Shown here piece after piece: positions 1 to 10,791 of a stretch of 64,000 nucleotides of DNA. Made by a program: the position numbers and the translations under genes. The notes under the pieces are model-generated. The model was not told the DNA's origin, did not search any database, and was given only the letters and a program-made list of their open reading frames with translations. Within the stretch, counting starts at the first letter, position 1, and each line of letters begins with the position of its first letter. Source of the DNA: Podospora pseudoanserina (lineage: Eukaryota; Ascomycota; Sordariomycetes; Sordariales; Podosporaceae); assembly GCF_035222485.1 (NCBI RefSeq), contig NC_085922.1:945001-1009000 (forward strand), in the 5' to 3' direction.

Positions 1-481
1 AAGCAAAATCACCATGCATCAACAGAGCACTCCCAATAGCCGTGAGTGTCATCTCGAAGATATTTCTCCGCCTGGCGCGCGTGACCTCTTTGAAAGGTGT
101 CTGTCCGAGGTCCTTTGGGAAGGCGATCAATCGATATCGAAAGTTATGATTCAAGTAGCTGGTGGATAACGGCAAAGGGTGTAATTTACATGCAAAATCA
201 AGCACGAGAGAATACCATGGAAAGGCTGTTGGTTGCGGGTGCGAGGAGACGGACAAAGTGGAGGAGAGAAAAGTGTTCCAAGAGCAGTTTCCATAGCAGG
301 CGACATGAATGTCAACAACAAGCCATGGGGCAAGAGCTCGCCGGGCAATGATTGAGGGATGCTGTCACCGGGCGGATGCCGTCATATGTGGATCCAGTCC
401 ATCAGCCTTGTTAGTGGACCATGGTGCGGCTGCATCTTGGCATTCCACATCGGTCACAAGGTTGACCAGAAGCAACACAAC
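1..481. other. Left edge, no supported gene
   Basis: Only short overlapping open frames without codon bias or recognisable motifs are present. The segment lies downstream of the minus-strand gene ending at 482 and probably holds its 3' untranslated region. Confidence 0.4.
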
Positions 482-1184
482 CTAAAGCTGCATCTGCTCA
501 ACAGCAGCAGCAAGATCGTTGCCAGTGCGGCGTGCCTGCCTCCGTCTTTTCATCTCGGCCTGAAGCTCCTTCCACGCCGCGACGCAGCGAGTGTGCTTTT
601 GTCTCTTAATCTCGGCCTCGTTGCCGGCTGACGTTTCACTACCAGCAGAAGCTAAAGGGCAAGCTTCGCCGGCATTCTCCCCGCTTCTCTCATGGTTCCA
701 ACGTGTGGGGAAGTTGGGCAGGGAGATGCTAGAGAGCAGGGTACTACTGGGCAAGGCTATACGACAAGAGGTTAGTAGTAATCACAAAATTAACAAGATA
801 ATGGAGGTGAATACCATTGCCGGGAGTCGCATTGCTCATGGCGGCTCGATGGGTCAGCTTGCGCTGCCTTCTGTGGTGAGGTTTCCACGGCTTTTGGCGG
901 GCAGGGGATGGCATGGCTGTCGATGGGAAGCCTTGGGACTGCGACACGGAACTTTCGGTTGAGGGGAGGGTCGGAAACCGACAGACGCGCTCGGAGCCTG
1001 TATCGAGCGCGGCCTCTTCATCCTCTGACAGTACATTGGGGTGCTGGCCTGGTTCTCGCAAGTGTTTTGGATCGCCGTCCAGATCTATTGCGGAGAGACT
1101 GTCGTCGAACGCCATCATACTCGCGACTTGCGCTTCATTTTTTCGCTGCCTTTCGCCGACTTGCTGCGAGTGAAAAGGTTCCAT
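482..1184 (-). CDS. Hypothetical protein, two exons
   Basis: I read exon 1 as 1184-815, a 58-bp intron 814-757 (donor GTATTC, branch-like ACTAAC, acceptor TATAG) and exon 2 as 756-482, giving 214 aa. The phase-1 junction joins two open frames exactly. The chosen start is the ATG at 1184 with CAACCCCA just upstream; the open frame extends a little further but without an earlier ATG. The protein begins MEPFHSQQVGERQRKNEA, has an acidic Asp/Glu patch (around LSEDEEAALD), a basic Ser/Pro-rich middle, and a charged C-terminal part (EIKRQKHTRC.. and EMKRRRQARR) likely to form a helix or coiled coil, possibly nuclear. There is no signal peptide or membrane segment. I do not recognise the family. It could be a lineage-restricted gene. 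Confidence 0.55.
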
Positions 1185-1229
1185 TGGGGTCGCAAACTCA
1201 ACGCTTTGTCGGACAGATGCGGTAGGCAA

Positions 1230-3412
1230 TGAAAAGTGGGTTGAGGCTGCGTTTCAGGCCAGATGTGATGAAGCTGGTTGAGTGGAAGAAAGGCGATGTA
1301 GGGGAAAGGCGAGGTCGCGTTGGGAGTCAAGGGGAATGTGAGAATACTAGGTCGGCTGTTCAAAGTTTGATGCAGCTGATGATGGGCAGCAACCTACATC
1401 CCTCTGTGCAAAACCCAAAGAATGGGATGACTCGTTTGCCCATTTATCTGCGCCGTTGAAAGTCTATAGAGAGACGTCTTCCAAAAATGCCCTAACATCA
1501 ACATCATCACCCGCGGGCTGCCTACTCCGGCGAACAACTGGTGAACTCCCCTGGCGAGCCACAAACACCGACAAAGCGCCACCCATCGTTCAAATCCCTA
1601 GTACCCACTAGTCCGCATCTTCCCACTGCTTCAAACTCTTCCTTCGACGCATCAGGCGAATTCAGGTACCCCCCATTCTCGGCACGTGCAACTGGAACAA
1701 CTATTCGCTGTTTTTTCTAACTGTAGGTGCATATCTGAGGGTGCTTTCTTACCATTCCTAGCTAGAACATGCTGCGCGGTGGGGCACAACAACGACTTTA
1801 AGTGGGTGTTCAGAGACGGCTTGGCAATACGATGGGTCAGTGAAATAGTGGTGACTGCTTCGCTCTGGCTCTGTGCATTGTGGTCGACGTTCTGCTGGCG
1901 CTCATGAAGGTCCATGGTTTCTTTTGAATGACTCTGAGAGGGTTGGAGTTGTGAAGAGAGCTGGATGCAGGGATACATTTTCACCAGATCAAGGCGGTGG
2001 CCCAATGATCAAAAATGCCCGCCATTGTATTGTCATGACCCTGCCGGCCAATAGGTATCCATCGCAGTGGCGGTCACCTATACCGATTTTGCACTTCCAG
2101 ATGTATGAGCTATGGGGAAAGACGGTCAGGTCTCACAAAAGCCCATGCCACCACCGACCATTCCGAGCCCGTCCATTCTTCCCTCGGGACTCTCCATCTA
2201 ACTCCATGTTTCCCATGATTAGCTATTCATTCCCTTGATCTTGAATCTCTACCGTCGGCTTGCGCGCCTGAGCCTCGGCCTCCCGAGCCTTCCTTCGTTT
2301 CAAAATCTCTTTATTGATATTCTTCGAGCTCTCGTTGCGCCGAGCCTACCTCATACAATTAATTCTTGCGTCTATTTAAGCCCAAGGATCCCGACCTGCC
2401 TCTCGGTAGGCTGGCACCTTGGGAGCTGGTAAACAAGGTGAGCGAGTCTAGGTGCTTACTATCGTGGTCTGGAACAACAGCAGAAGCAGTGTGATACCGC
2501 TGCTTATGCTTTCTTTTGCCATCGACCCTCGCCTGCAGGTCTTGTGTAGTCCTCGTTGATGCGTTCCGTCTGCCATGCCGATATCGGTTGGTTCACTTGC
2601 TCCGTTGCTCCAGATGGACCATCATCCGGTCGATTCCAAGATCACCAGGTACTTCGTGACCTGGTCTTTGTTTGGGACACCCATTTAAGGGAAATTCAAG
2701 GTTATCGGAAGGCAGACAGAGCTATACAGAAGGTCAAAGAAAACGCACCGAGCAGGCAAAAGGCACCTGAGCTATCTAGGCAGCATGAATGCAAAACAAG
2801 TTATGGATTGATATATAAAGAACAAAAGACATCAATAACAACGCAATGCAATCCGTCATCTCGACGTGGTACTTGTCTGGTCCACCCCGGCCTACTCCTC
2901 CCTGAATTCCACCCTTTCACACCTCCTCTCAAGTGTTGAAATGATTCCTCCATCCCTTCACCTCCCACCTTGAACAAGATTCAGCTCCTCCACCCCAGAG
3001 ACGACCCCCCAAACTTCATCCTCTCTGATGTTTATCTCTCCACACGTAACTAAAGCGCCCTTGACTCGATTGGCCGCCTTCTTACTCCGGGCCTGGATCT
3101 TCTCCGTTCGTCGTGGTTGAAACTTGAACAAGCAGCGGTGATGTAACACTCTCTTGGAGACTAGAGGCGAGGGTTGGGCTGTTAGCTTTAATATCAACTG
3201 AATCTCTACCCAACTGAGCTCTTGAAAGCTCAAGCACACGAGGCTGGAAGTAGACAGTAGACGGAAGAACAAACCTCTGAATACCGCTCGGCGTGAAATT
3301 TTAGTCTTGGTTGTCTTTATGGCTTCCTCCCTCATGCCAGTGGCCTCTTCGCTTAGTTTGCTCGATCCTCTGCCCCTGATGATGTCAAGGTTGGAGCTGA
3401 CGAGATGGAAAT
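1230..3412. other. Gene-poor stretch, nothing supported
   Basis: Several frames of 60-167 codons exist on both strands (for example minus 1652-2005, plus 2556-2939 and minus 2958-3461). None has a recognisable domain or a convincing splice partner, and their compositions look random. The minus-strand frame near 3461 is partly made by the 12-bp repeat described next. I see no RNA gene here. Confidence 0.4.
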
Positions 3413-3514
3413 AAAATGGCTCCAAAAATGGATCCAAAGGTGGATGTAAAAATAGGTCCAAAATGGGTGTAGCAATCGCTGTAAGGATGGATCCAAGAAT
3501 GGATGTAAGAATCG
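3413..3514. repeat. Degenerate 12-bp tandem repeat
   Basis: Eight head-to-tail units of 12 bp (one of 11) with a consensus near AAAATGGATCCA or AGAATGGATGTA. Because 12 is a multiple of three, the repeat stays open on the minus strand and creates a spurious His/Trp/Phe-rich peptide frame. Confidence 0.75.
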
Positions 3515-3984
3515 TTTCGAGACGGAAGGATATTCCGGCGGTTTAGTATTGGGTGAGAAGATGATGAGTGAGAGGTAAAATTTCTGGGGTGCAGAGATTT
3601 TATGACGTCGAACCTTCTTAGGGCGCCCCACGTCCAGGCTGCTGGCTGTACCTCGTCCGCTCCTTCTTGTTTTTCAAATCTTGTTTAAGGTATGGAAGGC
3701 AGGCGCAGTTTGTAGCTCTGCTAGTTCAGGAAAATGCAGTTGAGAGAGTATGTAGTTCAAACCTATCCTTGATTCGACACCACACACTCCTCTTGAGCAT
3801 ACGCTCTACCATCACCTTTTCAGCAGCGCGCTCCATCTCCGCCATCTCGCGTATCTTCTTGAGATATGACGGGGACTGAGCATGTACAGGAACTATAGAA
3901 ATCTAGAATTCTAGAAATCTCTCATGTTAGCAATGCCAGAACGATGGCCAGATGTGAATGGACCGGTTGCTGGTAGGGGATTAC

Positions 3985-4168
3985 TGTTGGGCTGGTGACC
4001 TAGGAAAGTCACTGGCTGCGAAAATGAGGCCAAAATTGGCCAGAAAATGGTAAACAAATTAGTATTACAGTAGTTGGTTGTTTGTTAAAAAGAAAACAGT
4101 AAGAAAATCCAGCCCCAAGAGCAAACCAGTGTGGGTCTGGGAAAACCCAGGCCCTTCAGCGTCCCACA
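3985..4168 (-). mobile_element. Solo LTR-like repeat, family S, copy 1
   Basis: 184 bp. In its own orientation it starts TGTGGGAC and ends CAGCCCAACA, the TG...CA ends of a retrotransposon LTR. It is about 90% similar by eye to the copies at 4696-4880 and 57853-58040. Its two flanking pentamers do not match each other. In the element's own orientation they are ATATG upstream and GTAAT downstream, the exact swap of the flanks of copy 2. No internal retrotransposon region is present. A very short (TRIM-like) parent element is possible. Confidence 0.75.
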
Positions 4169-4695
4169 CATATATACCAAGAGCAACCCGATCACTACTT
4201 GAAGAATGCGGTACCCGGTGGTGCTTGTTCTCCAGCAGCAAGTGAATAAATCACCCTGATGCCAGGCCAAGCCAGATAATTTCCTGCCTTCTTTTCTTTC
4301 ATTCTTCATTTTCCTTTACTTCTCAAACCAGTTGTCATCAACCACGGCATGGCGAACAACCGAAGGGATCGTCAGTTATTTAAGGTGCAGTACAGCCAAC
4401 GACGGCTCCCACGTATCAACTACTTGACAAGATGGACAGGCACGAAACCAGCCAGAACTCCTCCTGCCAGCAGTCTACCACGGAGGCCAGAACGACTTCC
4501 ACCGCCAAGGAAAGCAGCGTGACGGGGCCCTTGAACGTCCAAGTCGAGGCAGGGACACAAAACCCAAAGGACCAGTACGACGATAAAGCTTGGGACGAGA
4601 CCACCACGTCCACCACCGGGTGGACATCTGGATACCTGACAAGTTCGGTGATGGGTTTGTGAGACGCGGACAGCTTCCCCGCAGAGGTGTGTAAT
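4169..4695. other. Segment between inverted LTR copies, apparently inverted
   Basis: This 527-bp unique segment lies between the two inverted family S copies. The swapped flank pentamers imply that it was flipped by recombination between the repeats. It contains a 76-codon plus-strand frame (4432-4662; Ser/Thr/Gln-rich, begins MDRHETSQNSSC). A TATTTAA-like box lies about 55 bp before the ATG. I would not call this a gene without transcripts. Confidence 0.45.
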
Positions 4696-4880
4696 TGTGG
4701 GACACTGAAGGGCCTGGGTTTTCCCAGACCCACACCGGTTTGCTCTTGGGGCTGGATTTTCTTACAGTTTTCCTTTCAACCAACAACTAACCACTGTAAT
4801 ACTAATTTGTTTACCATTTTCTGGCCAATTTGTGGCCTCATTTTCGCAGCCAGTGACTTTCCTAGGTCAGCAGCCCAACA
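4696..4880 (+). mobile_element. Solo LTR-like repeat, family S, copy 2
   Basis: 185 bp, TGTGGGACACTG ... CAGCCCAACA, in inverted orientation to copy 1. The left flank is GTAAT (4691-4695) and the right flank is ATATG (4881-4885). Confidence 0.75.
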
Positions 4881-5090
4881 ATATGTCTTATTTAATACTA
4901 CCATTTACTCATGTCAGCGGGAGATCTCCGATCCGGGCTAGCAGCCACTGCTTGACACCGTACTCAACACAGAATGGGTGAATGAAAGTGGATGAGGGGG
5001 GAAAACGGAAGATATGAAGATGGTTAATCATCCCACCTAGTAACTCACGTTGCTGCTCAGGTCTTAATATATATATATATATATGTGTAT

Positions 5091-6475
5091 AACGTGCGTG
5101 ATAAGCGAGTGGCATAGACAAGCGAGTCGCGCACTCTCCGTTACCCTACAATAACTACCCTCAATTATACAGCCACAATACTAAGAAACCATGATAATGT
5201 TATCGGAAATTAATAAATCAGATGATTCTACAGCCTCCTGGCACGTACATGCATTATGGCAAGGCTGGCCGCACACACTATAGTACTGAACTTTCGTATC
5301 AGGCCTCTCTACACTACCGCTATCAGGCTATATTTTTCCTACAACCTCCCTACCCACGGCCTTCTAATTTAGCAGATCCTATATATCTTATATAGTAAAT
5401 AATCCTCCAAGCTACATACGTATTCTTTTAGCTCTCTAGCGCTTAATTAAAGCCTCGTTAACCTTACAGAGTAAAGCGTTTTTTACATGAAAAAGAGTTA
5501 CTTAGTATATTATAGCTATTATAACCTTAGTAAGTAAGTCTACTACAGTTAATATTAAAGTCGGAATTTATTTTAATGGTTAATAATACGACTTTTAATA
5601 AGCATTAACTGTAAGTTAGCTTTTAGGGGTTTTATAAAATCTAGAATACCTAACGTTATAAAGTACCGGGCCGTAAAATCTGGGGTATTAGCGTATAAAG
5701 CTTTATATTTAGCTTAAGAAATACTTTTTTTAAACTATACAGTATAAAGATAGTACCCGCAAAACTACCGTATTTATTTTTCTCCGTTATAAAAGCGAAG
5801 AAAGCCTCACGGAAAGCATAGAGGAACTTAACTTTATTTTCCGTGGTTGATATATACGCGTATTAATTCCTCGATTTAGCAACTGTATACTTATTTTAGC
5901 GGCCTAAAGTAGCGAATATCGAGTAGCTAAAAGAAGTAAGAGAAATATAGAGGTATATTGTCACAGTTAAACCAACAGCAGGCTACGCCACATGTGGGAC
6001 GCGGGGCGTCCAGCCAATCATTAAGGAAGTCAGGGGACGGCCAATCAGGCATGGACAAAAGTGCTATGATGCCAAGGCTCACGAGCAGTCTGCAGGATGC
6101 AAGGTGCTAAGGGTGATCAGAGGCATAGCACGACGAGCATATTGCGGGATGCAATGTGCTAGGAGTGATCGAGGCCGTAGCAGGACGAGCATCTCAGGGT
6201 TCCAAGGTCTATATATACGGAGGAACTGGCTGGCGTAGATAGACAGTTCCGCAGTATGCAATACAAGTCACAATCGTTGGTATCCAGACTATTGTGATAG
6301 AGACAAGCCATTGTTGTACACTGTTTAGCTGTACCGAACCAAGATTGTTCAGAAGTGCCTTCAACCAGTATCCCTTTCAGAGGTTCTGGATAGAGGTCCG
6401 TCACATATATAGAGCGTAATAATATTATTTTATTAATAGTAGCGCTTAAATCCGGTCGAATAATATTGAAATAGG
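5091..6475 (-). mobile_element. Fot1/pogo-like DNA transposon copy, RIP-degraded
   Basis: The minus strand can be followed alongside the Fot1-like element at 42363-44534. Alignable parts are the segment coding the end of the DDE region and the region up to a C-terminal zinc knuckle (a CSVCGKPGHNA-type motif, read here as YSVCGQPCHNACTCQ near 5235-5280). The left end near 5091 (ACGTGCGTGATAAGCGAGTG) resembles the terminal repeat of the other copy, including its doubled AGCGAGTG box. A solo LTR (5959-6405) is inserted in it, and the transposase sequence resumes after 6406 for about 65 bp. The 5' half of the transposase is missing beyond about 6475. TA-rich codons and many stops fit RIP, so it is inactive. 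Confidence 0.65.
5959..6405 (+). mobile_element. Solo LTR, family A, copy 1
   Basis: 447 bp, begins TGTCACAG and ends CCGTCACA. It is flanked by the 5-bp target duplication TATAT (5954-5958 and 6406-6410). It contains a TATATATA box near 6210 and an internal tandem duplication in the presumed U3 (units 6092-6143 and 6144-6195, plus a partial unit before). It is related to 45921-46251 and to the interrupted copy 42326-44880. It inserted into the Fot1-like element at 5091-6475. Confidence 0.85.
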
Positions 6476-6480
6476 TGCTA

Positions 6481-7037
6481 TTGAGGCCTGTAAATATAGG
6501 CTCAAATAGCTATCGGCGCAGTACACTAAGAGCAAAGAAGACTTTAACTGCAGCATTCGACAGTTGCTGTGGCACTAAAGGAGGGAGGATTACAGGGACA
6601 GCGCCCTGTAATATATAGGAGAAAATCACTGTAACATAGGCTTATGAGGCACTAATGAGTGTAGTGAACCAGTATATTAATTAAACCTTATAGACTAAAA
6701 AATACCACAGTGGATAGAGTGTGAGGCAGAGGTCTTTATAGGCTATCGGCCCTTTACTCGCTCCCCGAGAGTGACTCCGCTCCCGGGCCTGAACGCGCGT
6801 TTCCCAGGTCCGAACGCCTGCTATATACGCTAACCAAATATAAAGTTAGGGGCCACGTTACAGGCCACGTTACCGCTACCGTTTGACCACTGCAAGGCAC
6901 CGGCCTTAGCGCTCGGCCTTCCGGGACCTCGGATTGCTTCCGGAGGCCGAGCTTCCGCTTAGGTAACCGCAGTCCCTAAACACTGCTAATTCAAGCCATC
7001 GTTTTGCCTCTGAGGCCCTGTAATATACAGGGCTCAG
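6481..7037. repeat. Segment bounded by CCCTGTAA-type palindromes
   Basis: Three hairpin-forming palindromes share the arms CCCTGTAA/TTACAGGG or a close variant: 6481-6505 (TTGAGGCCTG...), 6590-6611 (TTACAGGG, 6-bp loop, CCCTGTAA) and 7010-7037 (28 bp, centre CCCTGTAATATACAGGG). The two outer ones are similar in sequence and could mark the ends of an unclassified repeat of about 560 bp. No coding potential is seen. Confidence 0.45.
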
Positions 7038-7039
7038 AT

Positions 7040-7700
7040 ACACTGTAAAATCTACAAACAAAAGCTGTATTTTAAATATATTTATAGTTCTAATAAGGCA
7101 GTAATTCTTTATCTTATTTATATTAAAATATAGAAGTTATTTCTAGCTTTAACAAAAATAGATTATTACTATCTATAAAAAAAGCTAGTTTTAGCTTTAC
7201 TAAAGATTAACATTTTATAGTTCAATCCTAACGGTAAACTACATAATTTATATATGAAAGCTATTTTTAACTCTATGAAGATAGAAGACACTGATAATAA
7301 TATCTATTAAACCAGATAGCTATACTACAAAAATAACTTTTAAAGCTAAATAAACCTACTAGAAAGATAATATTCAATATATTAACTTATATTTTCAATA
7401 ATCATAGATATAGAAACAATATTTAAAGCAAAATAACGTACTGAATTTAGACTGACTTAAAGACTATTTTTAATATAGATACTATACTTCATAAATTATA
7501 TCTAACTTTAACATAAATATTAGTTCTCTATTATTATTTTTTTTACTTATTTTCAGCAGAATAATTATTAATATAGCCAAGGTTATTTTCTAGCACTTTC
7601 CACCAAAAGCCCCCTACAGTGCTAATATCAATTACTATAAAATAGATATATACTTCAGAATAGCTCTGCTATAGTCTACCTCCAGTATAGCCTAGTCTCA
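7040..7700. other. Very AT-rich tract, probably RIP-degraded transposon
   Basis: The tract is dominated by A/T with abundant TA dinucleotides and stops in all frames, like the transposase remains nearby. I cannot identify the original element. Confidence 0.5.
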
Positions 7701-7724
7701 GGTGGATTCAACCATTGCTTACCG

Positions 7725-7892
7725 TGCTCAGAGCTTTACTCACCGTACCCAGGGCTTTGCTCACTATACTCAGAGCTTGCTCACCCTACTCAAGGCTTTG
7801 TTCATCCTTACTCAGAGCTTGCTCACCCTACTCAGAGCTTGCTCACCCTACTCAGGGCTTTGCTCATCCCTACTCAGGGCTTCTCCATTTCT
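7725..7892 (+). repeat. Minisatellite, about 20-22 bp unit
   Basis: About eight units around TCAGAGCTTGCTCACCCTAC with small length changes (20-22 bp). Two neighbouring units are identical. The open frames through it are made by the repeat. Confidence 0.8.
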
Positions 7893-7899
7893 GCTCTGG

Positions 7900-9420
7900 T
7901 TAAAGCGGCGAGTGCCCAGGTTCAAGAACGGAAGTGGAAATCGTCCATGTCTAGATTCCGATATTGCAATGGATGTTGTCAAAGCACGCCATGATGGTAT
8001 GTGGGGACTGGCATCGGTGGCTCGTCATATCCGGCATCCCGTCAGAGGACCGGTCTCTCAGAAGAAAGCTTGGAGGACATCTACAACATTACAGCTATTA
8101 GCATGGATTCCATCACCATGAAAATACAACAGAACGTAGATAATCTACCTGGGAACCCCAGCAATCAAAACAAGCCAGCCGCTCCAGCCAAATATGATGA
8201 ATACACCAACTGCCATGAAGCCTCATTCGTGTGAAGGATCTCGATGGAAATGAGCTTGAAATTGGACGACGCAACAGGAGATCTGCCAATGGTTGTCAGA
8301 GAGAACTGGGTGAGGTTGGGTTGCGGGAGGGGCAGAACCTACTGCCTTGAGCACGCGAGCATCCCCCTTGGGCTGTTAACAGCCGACAGGCCACTGGCGA
8401 CCCCGGGGTCTGTCCCCCGGGCCAAGATGGGCAGGAACCTGCGCGTCCTATCGATGTTAATGCTGTTGGACCTGCTGCTGCTGTTGGTTTCTATATGGAT
8501 AGACGGAACCCGCCATCGTGGCGATTGGCTAGGAAGCCGGAGAGAGGAACAAAACTAACCCCGAGATGGCGCCATGGTACAGTACCTCGAGGAGCGAGGA
8601 GTGTAAGCCATCTAGACATACGAGAGGTTGCTGATTGGCTGATGGGAGGTTGAAAGTGACCGGATTATGGATGGAAGAGAGGAGGAGAGGAAGAAACATA
8701 TTTGAGAGAGTCCAGCTGCTCAGAGGAGAGGGAACTTGCTTCTCGAGCTTCAGGCTCCTGCACCACTGGAGTTGAAGACCTATGCCCAGCTAGAAGGTCC
8801 CACTTTCCTTCTTATCTGCCGACGCAAAAAAGCACTGGCAGCCCACCTTGCTCTGTTGTCTGACCATCGATACGTGTCATCGGGGCGGAAGACATCATTC
8901 TCTGTCAGGGTTAGAGGGTAGGTTCTTTCCTTGCCAACATGTTCTTGCCTTCTCACCCCCGCCCACTAGGCAGCTATGTGGTGCGATAAGACGTGTGCAG
9001 GGGTCATTGTGACATCGAGGGTCTGGTCAGGCCAATATGGTCCGATGGCAATGACAATGCCAAAGATGATGATCGGAGCTGTTGATTAATTGCTCGGTGG
9101 AAAGACCAGGGGCACCTTCAGTTAAGGGACTGAGGGCTGTCACGATGGGTCTGGCTGTTGACTATGTCCTTGTGAGCACCAAGCTCACGATGTGTCGCTC
9201 ACAAATGATACAAGGAATGGCACAGTCACCTTGGTTTCTCATCATGCTCCCAAGAAGTGTGAAATTGACTCATGAATCGAAACTAAAAGTACATGTTTTA
9301 TGCCCTTCCGTGCCATGCTGTCTGTGATGCTAGATCCTCGTCCTCCGTTCCTGACGCAAGAGTACATGCCAAAATGAGTCCGTCTGTTGAAATTCCATGC
9401 CAAAGTACACAAGTTGTCAT
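7900..9420. other. No supported gene
   Basis: Normal base composition returns here. Frames of 60-104 codons exist on the plus strand (for example 8244-8558, with a Leu-rich patch) but lack domain or splice support. A purine-rich run lies near 8665-8700. The last few hundred bases probably hold the 3' end of the gene at 9421. Confidence 0.35.
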
Positions 9421-9933
9421 CTACTCCTCCGCAGCCCCCTTGATATTGCGATCACCTCTGCCACTCCAGAACGCCTTGTTGACCTTGTCATCATTGGCCT
9501 TGGCCGCTCGGCCGTGCTTCTTCTCAAACTCGGCGTTGTGAGCATCGACCTCTTCTTGTTGCTCTTTGGTCAGGTTGGGCTTGTTGCCAGGAACGCTGGA
9601 GTTGCTGATCTTTGGTTGGGCCGGGGGATGGTGGGAGCTCTCCAACGGTTCTCCTCCACCGGTGCGGCCCTTAGCGCCACCTTGGGCGAGTTGGTCGGGG
9701 ACAAAGCCGGCTCCAGACGAGCCTTCGCGCTCGCCTTTCTGGACGGCATCCTGCTCGATGGCTTCCTTGCTGCGAGAACCGCCGCTTTCAGCGCTAGCCT
9801 GCTCCGCCGCCTTAGGGGAAGAAACATCGCTGTAGGATCGGCCCGGTCTCACGCCGGTGATGACTGGAAACGCCAGTCTGCGGGACATTGGAGTAGCTTG
9901 GGCAAGCAAAACGCGAGCGGTGAAGCGGTTCAT
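9421..9933 (-). CDS. Small protein with mitochondrial-type presequence
   Basis: A single exon encodes 170 aa. The start chosen is the ATG at 9933 (MNRFTARVLLAQATPMSRR), which gives an Arg-rich N-terminus without acidic residues, typical of a mitochondrial targeting sequence ending around residues 25-35. A long polar, low-complexity middle follows (Ser/Glu/Gly-rich). The conserved-looking C-terminus contains PNLTKEQQEEVDAHNAEFEK and ends with NDDKVNKAFWSGRGDRNIKG, a tail I associate with uncharacterised mitochondrial proteins of filamentous fungi. There are no membrane segments. Function is unknown and the localisation is inferred. It is divergent from the hydrolase gene at 10792, with about 860 bp between the starts. 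Confidence 0.75.
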   Translation of the reverse strand: MNRFTARVLLAQATPMSRRLAFPVITGVRPGRSYSDVSSPKAAEQASAESGGSRSKEAIEQDAVQKGEREGSSGAGFVPDQLAQGGAKGRTGGGEPLESSHHPPAQPKISNSSVPGNKPNLTKEQQEEVDAHNAEFEKKHGRAAKANDDKVNKAFWSGRGDRNIKGAAEE

Positions 9934-10791
9934 GATGATGGGTGTGGTTGCGTAAGATGGTGACAAGAGAGGTCTGAATGTGATTTGTTTGGAGATGTGA
10001 GTGCCCGGTTTGTTGTCGAAGGTGACAAGCTAAAGTTGATGATTGAAAAGGTTCAAATTTGTATTTAGGATGAGAATAATAGCAGCAAAGAGCTCTTGTT
10101 TGGTAAGGTAGGGGCTGTTGAACCGATGACATCATCAGCATCATCCCTCCAATTGTGCCAACTTGGGCGCCAAGCACGCTCCTCTGTCCCCCACAATTTC
10201 AGGGGCCAGGTCCCGTCACTGTGGGGAGCAGTGGATGTTGTGTCACTGTGGGGTTCACAGGGCATATGCCGCCATTTAAGACATCCAAACCATAGTTCAT
10301 CTGTAGTTAAGAATGACTATCTTCTTCTCTCGGATTCGCATTCGGCAAGACTCCATGAAGCCATGTCACTGTCCCATTGGTAAATTTCCGCGACACGCCA
10401 AGATACCGTACCACCCCTACCCACCGGTTAGCTAGCCCCACATCAACATGGCCGTTGACCCCCTCCTTTGTGCTATCCCTCCTGCCTCGATGTTACAATC
10501 ATACAATCAGACGAGATGTTCACTGCGCGGCCCGTGCCTCCCTGAGCAAATTAAGACCGAACCCTACCTAGTACCCCTTTCATAGTAAAAAGGCCGCATA
10601 TTCCCGCCGTGCTTAGTTGACTGTCACTCTCAGGAAGCTGAACCTGACTCGATCCCCCACGCTGAACTTCAACAGACTCATCGAACCCAGAAGGTCAAAT
10701 CCGATTTGGGTCGGCAATTTCGTCTGAACCAGACCTGGACCTTCTCTTTCTCTCTGTCCCGAATAACCTCCAGAGTGACAAAAACGAAAAC
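9934..10791. promoter_or_regulatory. Shared intergenic region of two divergent genes
   Basis: 858 bp between divergent start codons, so it must contain both promoters. A repeated GTCACTGTGGGG motif occurs twice near 10215-10255. I see no clear TATA box. Pyrimidine-rich leader sequence precedes 10792. Confidence 0.4.

Noticed and set aside
2958-3461. 167-codon minus-strand frame as a gene
   Set aside because: Its N-terminal part comes from the 12-bp repeat and the rest shows no recognisable features.
3985-4880. Single DNA transposon with 184-bp terminal inverted repeats
   Set aside because: A third copy of the same unit stands alone at 57853-58040 with its own TG...CA ends and 5-bp duplication, so the unit is LTR-like, and the swapped flanks fit inversion better.
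7702-8121. 139-codon plus-strand frame over the minisatellite
   Set aside because: Repeat-driven (HRTQGFAHYTQSLLTLL) with no domain.
8244-8558. 104-codon plus-strand frame with a Leu-rich helix
   Set aside because: No conserved motif, no codon bias and no splice partners.
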